64,000 nt of DNA. Source: Pyxidicoccus caerfyrddinensis (GTDB lineage Bacteria; Myxococcota; Myxococcia; Myxococcales; Myxococcaceae). The position numbers and the translations under genes are program-made. The stretch lies in contig NZ_JAAIYA010000011.1 of NCBI RefSeq assembly GCF_010894405.1, forward strand, positions 368,080-432,079. Direction: 5' to 3'. Shown here one piece after another: positions 23,932-34,553 of this stretch (its first letter is position 1; each line of letters opens with the position of its first letter). The notes below the pieces were generated by a model. It was not told the origin of the DNA. It searched no databases and saw only the letters and a list, made by a program, of their open reading frames with translations.

Positions 23932-25155
23932 ATGGCCAAGACCTCCTCGAACCCGAAGAAGTCCCTTCGCGCCGCGTACTCCGGGGCGCGCAAGGCTGAT
24001 CCCCGCCCCATCACCGGCAAGGAGAAGCCCGCGGAGCTGCTCGCGCACGCCTTCAGCGCCTACGTGGGCCGCCAGGAGCGCACGGCCTTCGAGCTGATGT
24101 CCCAGTCGATGGAGCAGGACGCCTCCATCTTCCTCACGCTCTCCGGCGCGATGACGCCCGCGGGCCTGCACCAGAGCTGCCTGATTCCCCTCATCGAGAA
24201 GGGCGTCATCTCCGCGATTACGACGACGGGCGCCAACCTCTACCACGACGCCCACCGCATCATCGGCCACGCCATCCGCGAGGTGAACCCGAACGCGGGC
24301 GACCTCCAGTACCGCCTGGCGCGCATCATCCGCATCTACGATCTGGGCTTCTGGGAAGAGGCGCTGCTCGACACGGACCGGCTCTTCTCCGCCATCATCC
24401 GCGGCCCCGAGTTCCAGAAGAAGATGACCACGCCCGAGTTCCACTACCTGCTCGGCAAGGCCATCTACCAGATTGAGAAGAAGCTCGGCGTGAAGCAGCC
24501 GTCGCTGCTCGCCACGGCCTACAAGCACGCGGTGCCCATCTGGGTGGGCGCGGTGCAGGACGGCTCCATCTTCCTCAACGTCGTGAAGCTCAAGCGACTG
24601 CTCGGCGACGCGTTCAAGTTCGAGCTCGACATCAACGACGACGTCTACTCCATGGCGGCCATGCAGCACTTCTGCCGGCACAACGGCAGCAAGCGGCTGG
24701 CCATCTGGATTCTGGGCGGCGGCGTGCCGAAGAACTACACGCTGCAGGGCGAGCCGCTGCTGGACCAGATTCTCAACGTCCCCACGACGGGCTTCGACAT
24801 CGACCTGCAGTTCTGCGTGGACCCGGTGGACAACGGCGCGCTGTCCAGCTGCCCCGCCGGCGAGGGCCACACCTGGGGCAAGGTGTCGGTGGAGGCGGTG
24901 GAGACCGGCTCCGTCTACGTGCACACCGACGTGACGGCGGTGTTCCCCTGGCTGACGCACGCGCTGCTCAGTGAGCCGAAGAACAAGCGCAAGCCGATGC
25001 GGCTGATGGACCGGATGACGGACGCCGTGAAGTTCCTCGACGCGGACGTGCAGAAGCGCCGCAAGTCGTTGATGAAGACGCTGGACTGGAGCGTCGAGGA
25101 CGCGGAGCCCTCCACCAAGAAGGACGCGAAGAAGCACGACGCCTTCGTCCGCTGA
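23932..25155 (+). CDS. Deoxyhypusine-synthase-like protein
   Basis: 407 residues of the deoxyhypusine synthase fold, an NAD-dependent aminobutyl-transfer family that also includes homospermidine synthase. The family stretch LTLSGAMTPAGL and the segment GHTWGKVSVEAVE carry the catalytic-type Lys (about residue 317). ATG 23932 is preferred over ATG 23914, since MAKTSSNPKKS starts the protein plausibly. Bacteria lack eIF5A, so the substrate is probably a polyamine (inference). The arginine decarboxylase gene 1.2 kb downstream, on the other strand, strengthens a polyamine role. It is followed by OsmC and a helical protein on the same strand. Confidence 0.8.
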   Translation: MAKTSSNPKKSLRAAYSGARKADPRPITGKEKPAELLAHAFSAYVGRQERTAFELMSQSMEQDASIFLTLSGAMTPAGLHQSCLIPLIEKGVISAITTTGANLYHDAHRIIGHAIREVNPNAGDLQYRLARIIRIYDLGFWEEALLDTDRLFSAIIRGPEFQKKMTTPEFHYLLGKAIYQIEKKLGVKQPSLLATAYKHAVPIWVGAVQDGSIFLNVVKLKRLLGDAFKFELDINDDVYSMAAMQHFCRHNGSKRLAIWILGGGVPKNYTLQGEPLLDQILNVPTTGFDIDLQFCVDPVDNGALSSCPAGEGHTWGKVSVEAVETGSVYVHTDVTAVFPWLTHALLSEPKNKRKPMRLMDRMTDAVKFLDADVQKRRKSLMKTLDWSVEDAEPSTKKDAKKHDAFVR

Positions 25156-25185
25156 ACCACGGACTCACCCTTCAGGAGCGCCGAC

Positions 25186-25620
25186 ATGAGCCAGCCGCAG
25201 ACTCCCGCCACGGGCGTGGTGATGACCCTGGTCAGCCAGCCCCAGTTCAAGACGCAGCTCACCCACGGCCCGTCCGGCACGGTGGCCGTCACCGAGGCCC
25301 CGCGCGACAACGGCGGCACCGGCGGCAGCTTCTCGCCCACGGACATGGTGGGCGCGGCGCTGCTGTCCTGCGCGGTGACGACGATGCACCTGGTCGCCTC
25401 GCGCGAGGGCATCTCCCTGGGCGAGGTGCGCGGCCGGGTGGAGAAGCGGATGACCCCGCCGCCGCGCCGCATTGGCGAGCTGGTGCTGGAGCTCCAGATG
25501 CCGGCGGGCCTCACCGCCGAGCAGCGCAAGCGCATGGAGGAGACGGCCCACGGCTGCCCCGTGGCCCGCAGCCTCCACCCGGACGTGAAGCTGCCGCTGA
25601 CGTTCAGCTACCCGGACTGA
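25186..25620 (+). CDS. OsmC family protein
   Basis: 144-residue OsmC/Ohr-like protein, a peroxide-linked reductase fold working as a dimer. Two conserved Cys are in LLSCAVTTMH and TAHGCPVARS, the usual spacing for peroxidatic and resolving residues. It lies 30 bases after the deoxyhypusine-synthase-like stop. Substrate is likely an organic hydroperoxide (family knowledge), but sub-family cannot be fixed from sequence alone. Confidence 0.82.
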   Translation: MSQPQTPATGVVMTLVSQPQFKTQLTHGPSGTVAVTEAPRDNGGTGGSFSPTDMVGAALLSCAVTTMHLVASREGISLGEVRGRVEKRMTPPPRRIGELVLELQMPAGLTAEQRKRMEETAHGCPVARSLHPDVKLPLTFSYPD

Positions 25621-25729
25621 CGCCCGCCTGCCTGCCTGCCCTCCAGGCGAGCCCCCCGGCCGGTGCTGCCGGGGTGCCCGTCCATGGCCACCCTCCCGGG
25701 CTGCGGAAGCACGCAACCGGAGGCACGGC

Positions 25730-26257
25730 ATGGACGCGAAGCGGCTGGGCATCTACCTCAATGACCACCTGGCGGGCTCGGTGGGTGGCATCGAGCTGGC
25801 CGTCCGCACGGAGACGGAGAACCGCAGCAACCCGGTGGGCCGCTACCTGTCGGCGTTCATTCCCGAGCTGCGGCATGACCAGTCCATCCTCCAGTCCGTC
25901 ATCCAGACGCTGGAGTTGAAGGAGGACCCGCTCAAGAAGCGCGGGGCGTGGGTCTCCGAGAAGCTCGGCCGCCTCAAGCTCAACGGCTCGTTGCTGCGCT
26001 ACTCCCCGCTGAGCCGGCTGGTGGAGCTGGAGGGGCTGTGCGTGGCCACGGAAGGGCGCCTGTCCCTGTGGCGCACGCTGGCGCGGCTGTCCGCGAAGGA
26101 CACTCGCCTGGCCGGCTTCGACTTCGAGGCCCTCATCGCCCGCGGCGAGACGCAGCAGCAGGCGCTCCAGCACCTGCGCGCCCGCGCCGCCGACGTGGCC
26201 TTCGCCGACGAGCCCGTGCCCTTCGGCACCAGCGAGCCCGTCATCGCCAACCTCTAG
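25730..26257 (+). CDS. Hypothetical helical protein
   Basis: 175 residues, almost entirely helical by composition, with paired segments that recall a four-helix bundle. Residues 1-65 (LNDHLAGSVGGIELAVRTETE) and the following helix with many Leu and charged residues have no motif that I recognise. The ATG is preceded by GGAGGCACGGC. A terminator follows immediately. No function is suggested; it may be transcribed together with the OsmC gene 109 bases upstream. Confidence 0.6.
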   Translation: MDAKRLGIYLNDHLAGSVGGIELAVRTETENRSNPVGRYLSAFIPELRHDQSILQSVIQTLELKEDPLKKRGAWVSEKLGRLKLNGSLLRYSPLSRLVELEGLCVATEGRLSLWRTLARLSAKDTRLAGFDFEALIARGETQQQALQHLRARAADVAFADEPVPFGTSEPVIANL

Positions 26258-26265
26258 GACGCACG

Positions 26266-26301
26266 AAGCCCCCTGGCGCGAAGTGGCGCGGCAGGGGGCT
26301 T
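26266..26301. terminator. Bidirectional terminator
   Basis: AAGCCCCCTG (26266-26275) pairs perfectly with CAGGGGGCTT (26292-26301). It lies between the helical protein gene (+) and speA (-). Confidence 0.75.
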
Positions 26302-26338
26302 CCTGGGACTGCTTCAGGGGCTCAGGACTTCAGCGCCT

Positions 26339-28354
<2,016 letters not shown>

Positions 28355-28418
28355 CGGCGTCTCGAGGCTCCCTGGGAAAAAAGGGGGTGACTCCCGTGAA
28401 CAACGGAAGGGCGCGGGA

Positions 28419-28447
28419 ACTATAGGAAAGCCCCACCGTATTCAACA
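28419..28447 (-). promoter_or_regulatory. Predicted promoter of speA
   Basis: On the minus strand TATAGT (28424-28419) preceded by TGTTGA at 17 bases (28447-28442), or TTGAAT at 15 bases. The -10 element is near consensus; the -35 is ambiguous. Confidence 0.5.
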
Positions 28448-28581
28448 GTCGCCTGCCGGTGGGGCAGGCGGGCGGGCTCCGTCACGTCTCTGCCCCTGTA
28501 GTCCCACGGGCCAGCCTTCCTTTCAATTCCTACCCTTTGCCAGGGAGTCCGGGAGGACGCGTGGATAGAAGGGGAGGGTAC

Positions 28582-29652
28582 ATGGAGTCGTCCGCACGCA
28601 GGGAAGAAGCGGTGCTGACCCCGAGGGAAATCTTCGACAGGCTGGATCACTTCGTCATCGGACAGGAAGCAGCCAAGCGTGCGGTGGCCATCGCCGCCCA
28701 CAACCACCTCAAGCGCGTGCAGGCGCGGCGGCTGCGCAGGTCGTCGCTCATCAAGAAGTCGAACATCCTGCTGATTGGGCCCACCGGCAGCGGCAAGACG
28801 CACATCGCCCGGAACCTGGCCGAGATTCTCCATGTCCCGTTCACCACCGTGGACGCCACCGAGTACACGGAGGCGGGCTACTACGGGAAGGACGTGGAGG
28901 TGATGATTTCGGACCTCCTGTTCAAGGCGAACCATTCGGTGGAGGACACCCAGCGGGGCATCATCTTCGTCGACGAGGTGGACAAGATTGCCCGCCGCTC
29001 GCAGGGCGCGCGCAACGGCGCGGGCAGCCGCGACATCGGCGGCGAAGGGGTGCAGCAGGCGCTCCTGAAGCTGCTCGAGGGCCGCGAGGTGTACGTGCCC
29101 CTCAACGTCACCCAGGCGTGGAACAAGAGCGACTTCGTGCAGGTGGACACGCGCGACATCCTCTTCATCTGCGCGGGCACGTTCTCCGACTTGCATGAAT
29201 ACGGCGACGAGGGCGGACGGGCCCTGGGCTTCGGGGCGGAGGACGCGGCGAAGCGCTCCCAGAAGCGCATCAGCACCAAGCAGCTGGTGGACTTCGGGAT
29301 GATGGCCGAGTTCCTCGGACGCCTGCCGGTGGTGGTGCAGCTGGAGAAGCTGGGGGAGCCGGAGCTCATCCGCGTGCTCACCGAGCCGCCCGACTCCATC
29401 ATCCGCGAGTTCCGCGAGCTGCTGGCCATGGACGACATCGAGCTGGACTTCGCCGACGGCGGGCTGCGCGAGGTGGTGCGCTACTCGGTGGACCGGGGCC
29501 TGGGCGCGCGCGGGCTGCGCTCCATCCTGGAGTTCGTCATGGCGGACGTCATGTTCGAGGCGCCCGAGCACCGGCGCCGCCGCGTGGAGGTGGACGCGGA
29601 CTTCGTGCGCCAGCGGCTGGTGGGGTTGGACTCCGCGCAGATTGGCCTGTGA
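28582..29652 (+). CDS. ClpX-like AAA+ ATPase without the zinc-binding domain
   Basis: 356 residues. Walker A GPTGSGKTH near residues 66-74, Walker B IIFVDEVDKIARR near 127-139, and the sensor-2 motif GLGARGLRSILE all match ClpX, including the conserved EAGYYGKDVE region. The pore-1 loop reads GYYG where ClpX has GYVG. The usual N-terminal C4 zinc domain (about 50 residues) is missing; the protein begins MESSARREEAV straight into the AAA+ region. The loop ALGFGAED retains an LGF tripeptide resembling the ClpP-docking IGF/LGF loop. ATG 28582 follows GGGGAGGG. Likely a ClpX paralogue with altered substrate or adaptor use. It ends 1 base from the convergent cvpA gene. Confidence 0.88.
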   Translation: MESSARREEAVLTPREIFDRLDHFVIGQEAAKRAVAIAAHNHLKRVQARRLRRSSLIKKSNILLIGPTGSGKTHIARNLAEILHVPFTTVDATEYTEAGYYGKDVEVMISDLLFKANHSVEDTQRGIIFVDEVDKIARRSQGARNGAGSRDIGGEGVQQALLKLLEGREVYVPLNVTQAWNKSDFVQVDTRDILFICAGTFSDLHEYGDEGGRALGFGAEDAAKRSQKRISTKQLVDFGMMAEFLGRLPVVVQLEKLGEPELIRVLTEPPDSIIREFRELLAMDDIELDFADGGLREVVRYSVDRGLGARGLRSILEFVMADVMFEAPEHRRRRVEVDADFVRQRLVGLDSAQIGL

Positions 29653-29653
29653 G

Positions 29654-30409
29654 TCAGTCCCCGCGCTCCGAGGCCCGGACGGCCGCCCGCAGTCGGGCGG
29701 CCACGTCCGGGTCCTGGATGAGCTGGAGGACCAGGTCATTGCGCAGCAGCGCGGCGGTGTCGCCCCGGGCGAGCGCCTGCTTCAGCTTGTCGTCCTGGAG
29801 CAGGCGCTGGAAGCGCGCGTCCTTGCGCAGCGCCTTGTAGGCCGGGTCCTCCTGGAGGCGGCCCGCCGTCTCCGGGTCCGTGGACGCCTTCGCCACGCGC
29901 ACCAGGTTGCCCACCTGGGAGAACTGCGTCATCTCGAACAGGTTGAAGCGGCGCGCGGCCTGGAGGGACAGCGACTCCTGCGTGGCGACACCGAAGCGCC
30001 GGCCGGCCACCACCACGTGCTGCTCGAAGAAGGTGATGGCGCTGAGCGCCACCCAGGCGATGAGGGCCATCTTCGCGCCGCCGAGGACGAAGCCGAGGAC
30101 GCGGTCCACGCCGCGCTGCTCGTTGTGCCGGCCGGTGCTGAGGAAGCGCAAGAGCAGCGCGCCCAGCGCGTAGCGCACCGCCAGCCATACGACGATGTAG
30201 ACGAGCACCGAGCCCAGGATGATGCCGAGGAACAGCGGGCTGCCGAGTGAGGCCGCGAGCTTGGGGCCGACCACGGGGCCCAGGCGGCTGGAGGCGAAGT
30301 AGCCCGCCGCCAGGCCCACGAGGTTCGCCACCTGTCGCGAGGCGCCGGTGATGGCGCCGATGGTGGCGAAGAAGAGCACCAGGCCGAGGATGATGAGGTC
30401 GATGACCAT
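29654..30409 (-). CDS. CvpA family membrane protein
   Basis: 251 residues; about four membrane helices occupy residues 1-130, with the CvpA-type N-terminus (DLIILGLVLFFATIGAITG). The C-terminal 110 residues are soluble and charged with a long helical stretch. CvpA was named for colicin V production; the biochemical role is not established. It is the last gene of the Hsp70/J-protein operon, 18 bases after the J-protein stop. Confidence 0.82.
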   Translation of the reverse strand: MVIDLIILGLVLFFATIGAITGASRQVANLVGLAAGYFASSRLGPVVGPKLAASLGSPLFLGIILGSVLVYIVVWLAVRYALGALLLRFLSTGRHNEQRGVDRVLGFVLGGAKMALIAWVALSAITFFEQHVVVAGRRFGVATQESLSLQAARRFNLFEMTQFSQVGNLVRVAKASTDPETAGRLQEDPAYKALRKDARFQRLLQDDKLKQALARGDTAALLRNDLVLQLIQDPDVAARLRAAVRASERGD

Positions 30410-30427
30410 GGTGCCCTCCGGGGGCCT

Positions 30428-32722
30428 TCAGCGGATCTTGAACGACGAGTCGCCCTTGCTTTTCGCCTCTTCCTGGAGCTGCTTCTGCACCTCGGCCAGA
30501 CGCTCCTTGTAGCGGGCGTTGGAGGGCTCGTAGGTGAGGGCCATCTTGAGGTTGCGCTCGGCGGCGGACGGGTTGCCGCCGTCGCTGTCCTTCTGGGCCT
30601 GCGCGTAGAACTGGCGCCCCTTGGGGTGGGTGCCGATCTGCTCCTCCTGCTCCTTCTTGACGGCGGCCTTGGTCTCCGCCTCGGAGGCATCGGTGAAGCG
30701 AAGCTTCTGGGCGCGCTCGGGGCCCGTCACGTCGGCGAGGTACTTCTTGCGCTTCGTGTCGTCGCGCAGGACGTAGTAGGCCTCGGTGACGCGCTTGTAG
30801 AGATCGTGGACGCGCTCCTTCAGCTCCTTCTCCTCGACGTGGAAGAAGCGGTCGGGGTGGTAGGTGCGGCTCTCGCGGTAGAAGGCCTTCTTGATGTCCG
30901 CGGGAACGGCGGTCCGCTCGAGGAGGAGCACCTCGAAGTAGTCCATCTGGTCCAGCTTCGCGCAGCGAGCCGCCAGGTCCGCGAGCTGCCGCGCGTCCAG
31001 GCCCGACCCCTTCGCGGCGGCGGGAGGAGGAGGCGGCGCCATGGCGGCGGCGGGAGGTGGAGGCGGCCCCCGCTGCGCCATGGCCGGGGCGATGGGCGGC
31101 ACCACGGGCGCCATCGACGGAATGGCGGGCACGCGCGCGGCCACGCCCACGGGCGGGACGCCGGGGACGGTGGGCGCCACGGAAGGCACGGGAGGAATGG
31201 CCACCACGCGCGCGGCGCCGGGGGGCATGGCCGGGGCCACGGGGGGCACCGCGCCGCCCGCGACGGGCGGAGGCCGGGGCGGGGAGCCCGCGGTCGCCAG
31301 GGCGGGAAGGGAGACGGTGGGGCGTGCTCCCGGGCGCGGCTGGGGCGGCATGGCCGGGGCCACGGGCGGCGCCACCTGTCCCACGGCGAGCGTGGGCGGG
31401 GGACGCGGTGCGCCCGCGGCCACGACGGGCGCGCGCGCGGCGACGCCGGCACCCGAGGCGGGCGGCACGGCGGGGGCCGTGCCCGCGGGCGGACTCGGCG
31501 CGGCTGCCGGTGCGACGGAGGGCACGGGGCCGGCTGCCGGAGCGACGGAGGGCACGGGGCCGGCGGGAGCTCGCTGAGCGGCGGCGGGCGGTGCGGCGCT
31601 CGTGGGCCCGGCTCCCGCGGTGGGGACGGTGCCAGCCGGAGCGCGCTGCGCGGCGACGGGAGGCACGGCGCCAGCAGGCCCGGCTCCCTGCGCGACAGTG
31701 GGAGCGGTGCCGGAAGGAGCGCGCTGCGCGGCGACGGGCGGCACGCCAGGCGCGGAGCCCGCAGCCGGGCGCTGCGCGGCGGTGGCCACCGACGGGGGCG
31801 GAGGGGGCTGCATGCCAGCGGCGGCGGGCGGGGCACCCGGAGCCGCCCGAGGCGCCTGCCCCTGAGGGCTGGCTGTCGCGGGGCCCGATGCGCCACCCAT
31901 GGCGGGAGTAATCGAAGGCAGCGCCGCCGGAGTCCCGCGAGGCGCGGGGCCCGACGCACCACCCATGGCGGGAGTAATCGAAGGCAGCGCCGGAGTCCCA
32001 CGAGGCGCGGGGCCCGATGCTCCGCCCACTGCGGGCGTGATGGACGGCAGTGCCGCCGGAGTCCCGCGAGGAGCAGGCCCGGTTCCGGGCTGCGCCGTCT
32101 GCGAGGGCACGGCCCCCGGATTCGTCACGGCGCGAGCCGCCGGGGTTCCCTGTGCCGGAGCCACGGCGGAAGCCGTGAGACGCGCCGACGGAGGCACGGC
32201 GCCCACGGCGGGGATGCCGGGGACGGTGGGGCGCTGCGGAGCCATGGGAGCCGCGCCCGTCGTGGGCGCCCCCACGGCGGGGATGCCGGAGACGGTAGGA
32301 CGCTGAGGCGCGGCCGGAGCCCCCACAGCGGGGATGCCAGGGACGGTGGGGCGCTGAGGCGCGGCGGGTGCCCCCACGGCGGGGACGCCGGGGACAGTGG
32401 GGCGCTGAGGCGCGGCAGGAGCGCCCACGGCGGGGATGCCGGGGACCGTGGGGCGCTGCGAAGCCTGGGGCGCCGTCACGACGGGGCGGGGCGCCGCGGG
32501 CGCCGTCGCACCGGGCGGCCTCGGGGGCGGAGTCGGGGCCTGTGCGGCGGGCACCGTGCCCGGGGCCGGCGGTGGACGCGGAGGTGCACCCGCGACGGGC
32601 GCGGAAGGAACCGTGGGAACGGTGGCGGTCACCCGGGGTACAGCAGGGCGAGCAGGAGCCGCCGGCGTCCCGGGCGGGGCTCCCGGCGGCTTGCCGGTGC
32701 TGGGGTCAGAAGGCTGGGACAT
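30428..32722 (-). CDS. J-domain co-chaperone with long Pro/Ala-rich repeat region
   Basis: 764 residues. The first 570 are low complexity, dominated by Pro, Ala, Gly, Thr and Val with tandem units of 17 and 22 residues. The J domain is near residues 590-660, with the HPD motif at about 618 (YHPDRFF) that stimulates Hsp70 ATPase. After it comes a helical tail (PSNARYKERLAEVQ) with a TPR-like look. It begins 20 bases after the Hsp70 stop, so it probably serves that Hsp70. The repeat region may be disordered and act as a long tether (inference). No zinc-finger or type I DnaJ C-terminal domain is present. Confidence 0.85.
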   Translation of the reverse strand: MSQPSDPSTGKPPGAPPGTPAAPARPAVPRVTATVPTVPSAPVAGAPPRPPPAPGTVPAAQAPTPPPRPPGATAPAAPRPVVTAPQASQRPTVPGIPAVGAPAAPQRPTVPGVPAVGAPAAPQRPTVPGIPAVGAPAAPQRPTVSGIPAVGAPTTGAAPMAPQRPTVPGIPAVGAVPPSARLTASAVAPAQGTPAARAVTNPGAVPSQTAQPGTGPAPRGTPAALPSITPAVGGASGPAPRGTPALPSITPAMGGASGPAPRGTPAALPSITPAMGGASGPATASPQGQAPRAAPGAPPAAAGMQPPPPPSVATAAQRPAAGSAPGVPPVAAQRAPSGTAPTVAQGAGPAGAVPPVAAQRAPAGTVPTAGAGPTSAAPPAAAQRAPAGPVPSVAPAAGPVPSVAPAAAPSPPAGTAPAVPPASGAGVAARAPVVAAGAPRPPPTLAVGQVAPPVAPAMPPQPRPGARPTVSLPALATAGSPPRPPPVAGGAVPPVAPAMPPGAARVVAIPPVPSVAPTVPGVPPVGVAARVPAIPSMAPVVPPIAPAMAQRGPPPPPAAAMAPPPPPAAAKGSGLDARQLADLAARCAKLDQMDYFEVLLLERTAVPADIKKAFYRESRTYHPDRFFHVEEKELKERVHDLYKRVTEAYYVLRDDTKRKKYLADVTGPERAQKLRFTDASEAETKAAVKKEQEEQIGTHPKGRQFYAQAQKDSDGGNPSAAERNLKMALTYEPSNARYKERLAEVQKQLQEEAKSKGDSSFKIR
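31890..32065 (-). repeat. Tandem 22-residue repeat inside the J-protein
   Basis: About three copies of a unit like LPSITPAMGGASGPAPRGTPA, conserved at DNA level as 66-69-base repeats. They lie in the disordered region of the J-protein gene. Confidence 0.75.
32200..32466 (-). repeat. Tandem 17-residue (51-base) repeat inside the J-protein
   Basis: About five copies of a unit such as APAAPQRPTVPGIPAVG. Neighbouring copies differ by only a few bases, which suggests recent expansion by slippage or unequal recombination. Copy number could vary between strains. Confidence 0.8.
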
Positions 32723-32742
32723 CTTCGGCGTCCAGGGGCCCG

Positions 32743-34350
32743 CTACTGGGCCACGGCGGGCAGGTCGTTGGTGTTGTGTCCCGCCAGCCGCGTGTCACGG
32801 TTCGACTGGATGGACTTCTGGATGTCGGCCTCGGTCATGCCGGACGACAAGGTGATGGTCGTCGACGTCTTCTGTCCCGTCTCCGTGTCGCACGCGGACA
32901 CGTTCACCAGTCCGTCCGTGTTGATCTCGAACGTGACTTCAATCTTCACCTCGCCCCGGTACCCGATGCGGAAGCCGGAGAACTCGAACTCGCCCAGCAT
33001 CTCGCACTCGTCGGCGCGGTTGGACTCGCCCTGGTACACGCGAATCTTCACCTTCTCCTGGCCGTCGCGGCTGGTGGTGAAGGTCTTCGAGCGGTCGATG
33101 GGCACCGGCGTGTTCTTGTCGATGATCTTCTCGGTGTACCCGCCCACCGTGCCGATGCGCAGCGTCAGCGGCGTGACGTCCACCAGGAACGTCTCCGTCT
33201 TGCTGTCCAGGAGCGCATGCGACTGGAGCGCCGCGCCCATGGCGACGACCTGGTCCGGGTTGATGCCCTCCAGCGGGTCCTTCTGGAAGTAGTGCTTCAC
33301 CGAGTTGCGGATGATGGGCAGCCGCGTGGGCCCGCCCACCAGGATGACCGCGTCGATGTCCGCCGCCGTCAGTCGCGCGCTCTGCAAGGCCTCGTCGCAG
33401 ACCTTGAAGGTGCGCTGCACCAGGTCCATCACCATCCGGTTGAACTGGTCCTGATTGAGCGTGCCGCGCAGGTCCATGATGTTGCCCTGCGCGTCCTGGC
33501 AGATGCCCTGGCAGAGGATGTCCGCCGAGCCCGTCTGCCCCACGTCGATCTTCGCCTTCTCCGCGGCCTCCTTCAGCATCTGCAGGCAGTACTTGTTCTG
33601 CCGCACGTCCAGCCGCGTCTTCGCCAGGAAGTCGTCCGCCAGCCACGTCATGATGCGGTCGTCGAAGTCGTCGCCGCCCAGGTACGTGTCACCCGCGGTG
33701 GCCAGCACCTCGAAGACGTCCTTGCCGATCTCGAGGATGGACACGTCGAACGTGCCGCCGCCGAGGTCGTAGACGACGATGCGCTGGTTGACGTCCCGGC
33801 CGAAGCCGTACGCCAGCGCCGCCGCGGTGGGCTCGTTGAGGATGCGCAGCACCTCCAGCCCGGCGATGCGGCCCGCGTCCTTGGTGGCCTGGCGCTGGTT
33901 GTCGTTGAAGTACGCCGGCACCGTGACGACGGCCTTCGTCACCTCGCGCCCGAGGTACGTCTCCGCCACCGCCTTCATCTCCTTGAGGACGAGCGCGCTG
34001 ATCTCCGGCAGCGAGTACGTCCGCGCCCCCACGGCGATGCGCACCGAGTTGTTGTCGCCCTCGACGATGCGGTACGGCATCACCGCCTGCGCCTTCTTCA
34101 CCTCGTCGGAGAAGTAGTACCGGCCGATGAGCCGCTTGGCGGAATAGACGGTCTGCTCGGGGCTGGTGATGATGTTCTTCTTGGCCGCGTTGCCCACCAG
34201 CACCGAGCCGTCCTCGAGGAAGGACACGCAGGAGGCATGCGTCGTCTCTCCCCACTCGTTGGGGATGACCACGGGCTGACCGTCCTGGACCACCGACACG
34301 CATGAATACGACGTGCCCAGGTCGATGCCGATTGCGATGTCGTCCGCCAT
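32743..34350 (-). CDS. Hsp70 (DnaK-like) chaperone lacking the C-terminal lid
   Basis: 535 residues against about 640 for DnaK. The ATPase domain is complete: IGIDLGTSYSCVSVV at the start, VYDLGGGTFDVSIL and LVGGPTRLPIIR. The substrate-binding beta domain is present up to about residue 500, but the helical lid and acidic tail are missing or reduced to a short helix. ATG 34350 follows GGAGACGGA. It leads an operon with a J-protein and CvpA. It resembles the several specialised DnaK homologues of myxobacteria (such as SglK or StkA, known from motility and exopolysaccharide work); which one it matches cannot be said. Confidence 0.9.
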   Translation of the reverse strand: MADDIAIGIDLGTSYSCVSVVQDGQPVVIPNEWGETTHASCVSFLEDGSVLVGNAAKKNIITSPEQTVYSAKRLIGRYYFSDEVKKAQAVMPYRIVEGDNNSVRIAVGARTYSLPEISALVLKEMKAVAETYLGREVTKAVVTVPAYFNDNQRQATKDAGRIAGLEVLRILNEPTAAALAYGFGRDVNQRIVVYDLGGGTFDVSILEIGKDVFEVLATAGDTYLGGDDFDDRIMTWLADDFLAKTRLDVRQNKYCLQMLKEAAEKAKIDVGQTGSADILCQGICQDAQGNIMDLRGTLNQDQFNRMVMDLVQRTFKVCDEALQSARLTAADIDAVILVGGPTRLPIIRNSVKHYFQKDPLEGINPDQVVAMGAALQSHALLDSKTETFLVDVTPLTLRIGTVGGYTEKIIDKNTPVPIDRSKTFTTSRDGQEKVKIRVYQGESNRADECEMLGEFEFSGFRIGYRGEVKIEVTFEINTDGLVNVSACDTETGQKTSTTITLSSGMTEADIQKSIQSNRDTRLAGHNTNDLPAVAQ

Positions 34351-34401
34351 TCCGTCTCCGGTGAAGACCCGCAACCCAAGGTCCGTCGGTGAAGGGCAGG
34401 G

Positions 34402-34430
34402 AGGTTAGGTCTCCAGCCCCGACGTGTCAA
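34402..34430 (-). promoter_or_regulatory. Predicted promoter of the Hsp70 operon
   Basis: Minus strand: perfect -35 TTGACA (34430-34425), 17-base spacer, TAACCT (34407-34402). Start of transcription would be near 34395, about 45 bases before ATG. Confidence 0.65.
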
Positions 34431-34500
34431 CGTTTCAGGTTCAGCAAAGTCCAGCTATTTCAAGTACTTAGCGAGGGGGCAAGGGGACGTGCCTGCTGGC

Positions 34501-34529
34501 TTGAGGGGGGAGACTGGCGTCATTATCTA
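34501..34529 (+). promoter_or_regulatory. Predicted promoter of the amidotransferase-like gene
   Basis: TTGAGG (34501-34506), 17-base spacer, TATCTA (34524-34529); about 24 bases from the ATG at 34554. Confidence 0.55.
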
Positions 34530-34553
34530 TCCCTGGGAAGGGGGTCTTCATCC

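Noticed and set aside
23932..25155. True deoxyhypusine synthase implying eIF5A
   Set aside because: No eIF5A-like gene is visible and bacteria lack it; a polyamine-forming role is more likely.
25621..25660. Short GCCTGCCTGCC repeats as a regulatory or mobile element
   Set aside because: Only three or four copies of a 4-base unit in high-GC intergenic sequence; no support for a function.
31890..32466. Repeats as a CRISPR array
   Set aside because: Repeat units are adjacent with no spacers, keep the reading frame and encode a Pro/Ala-rich segment.
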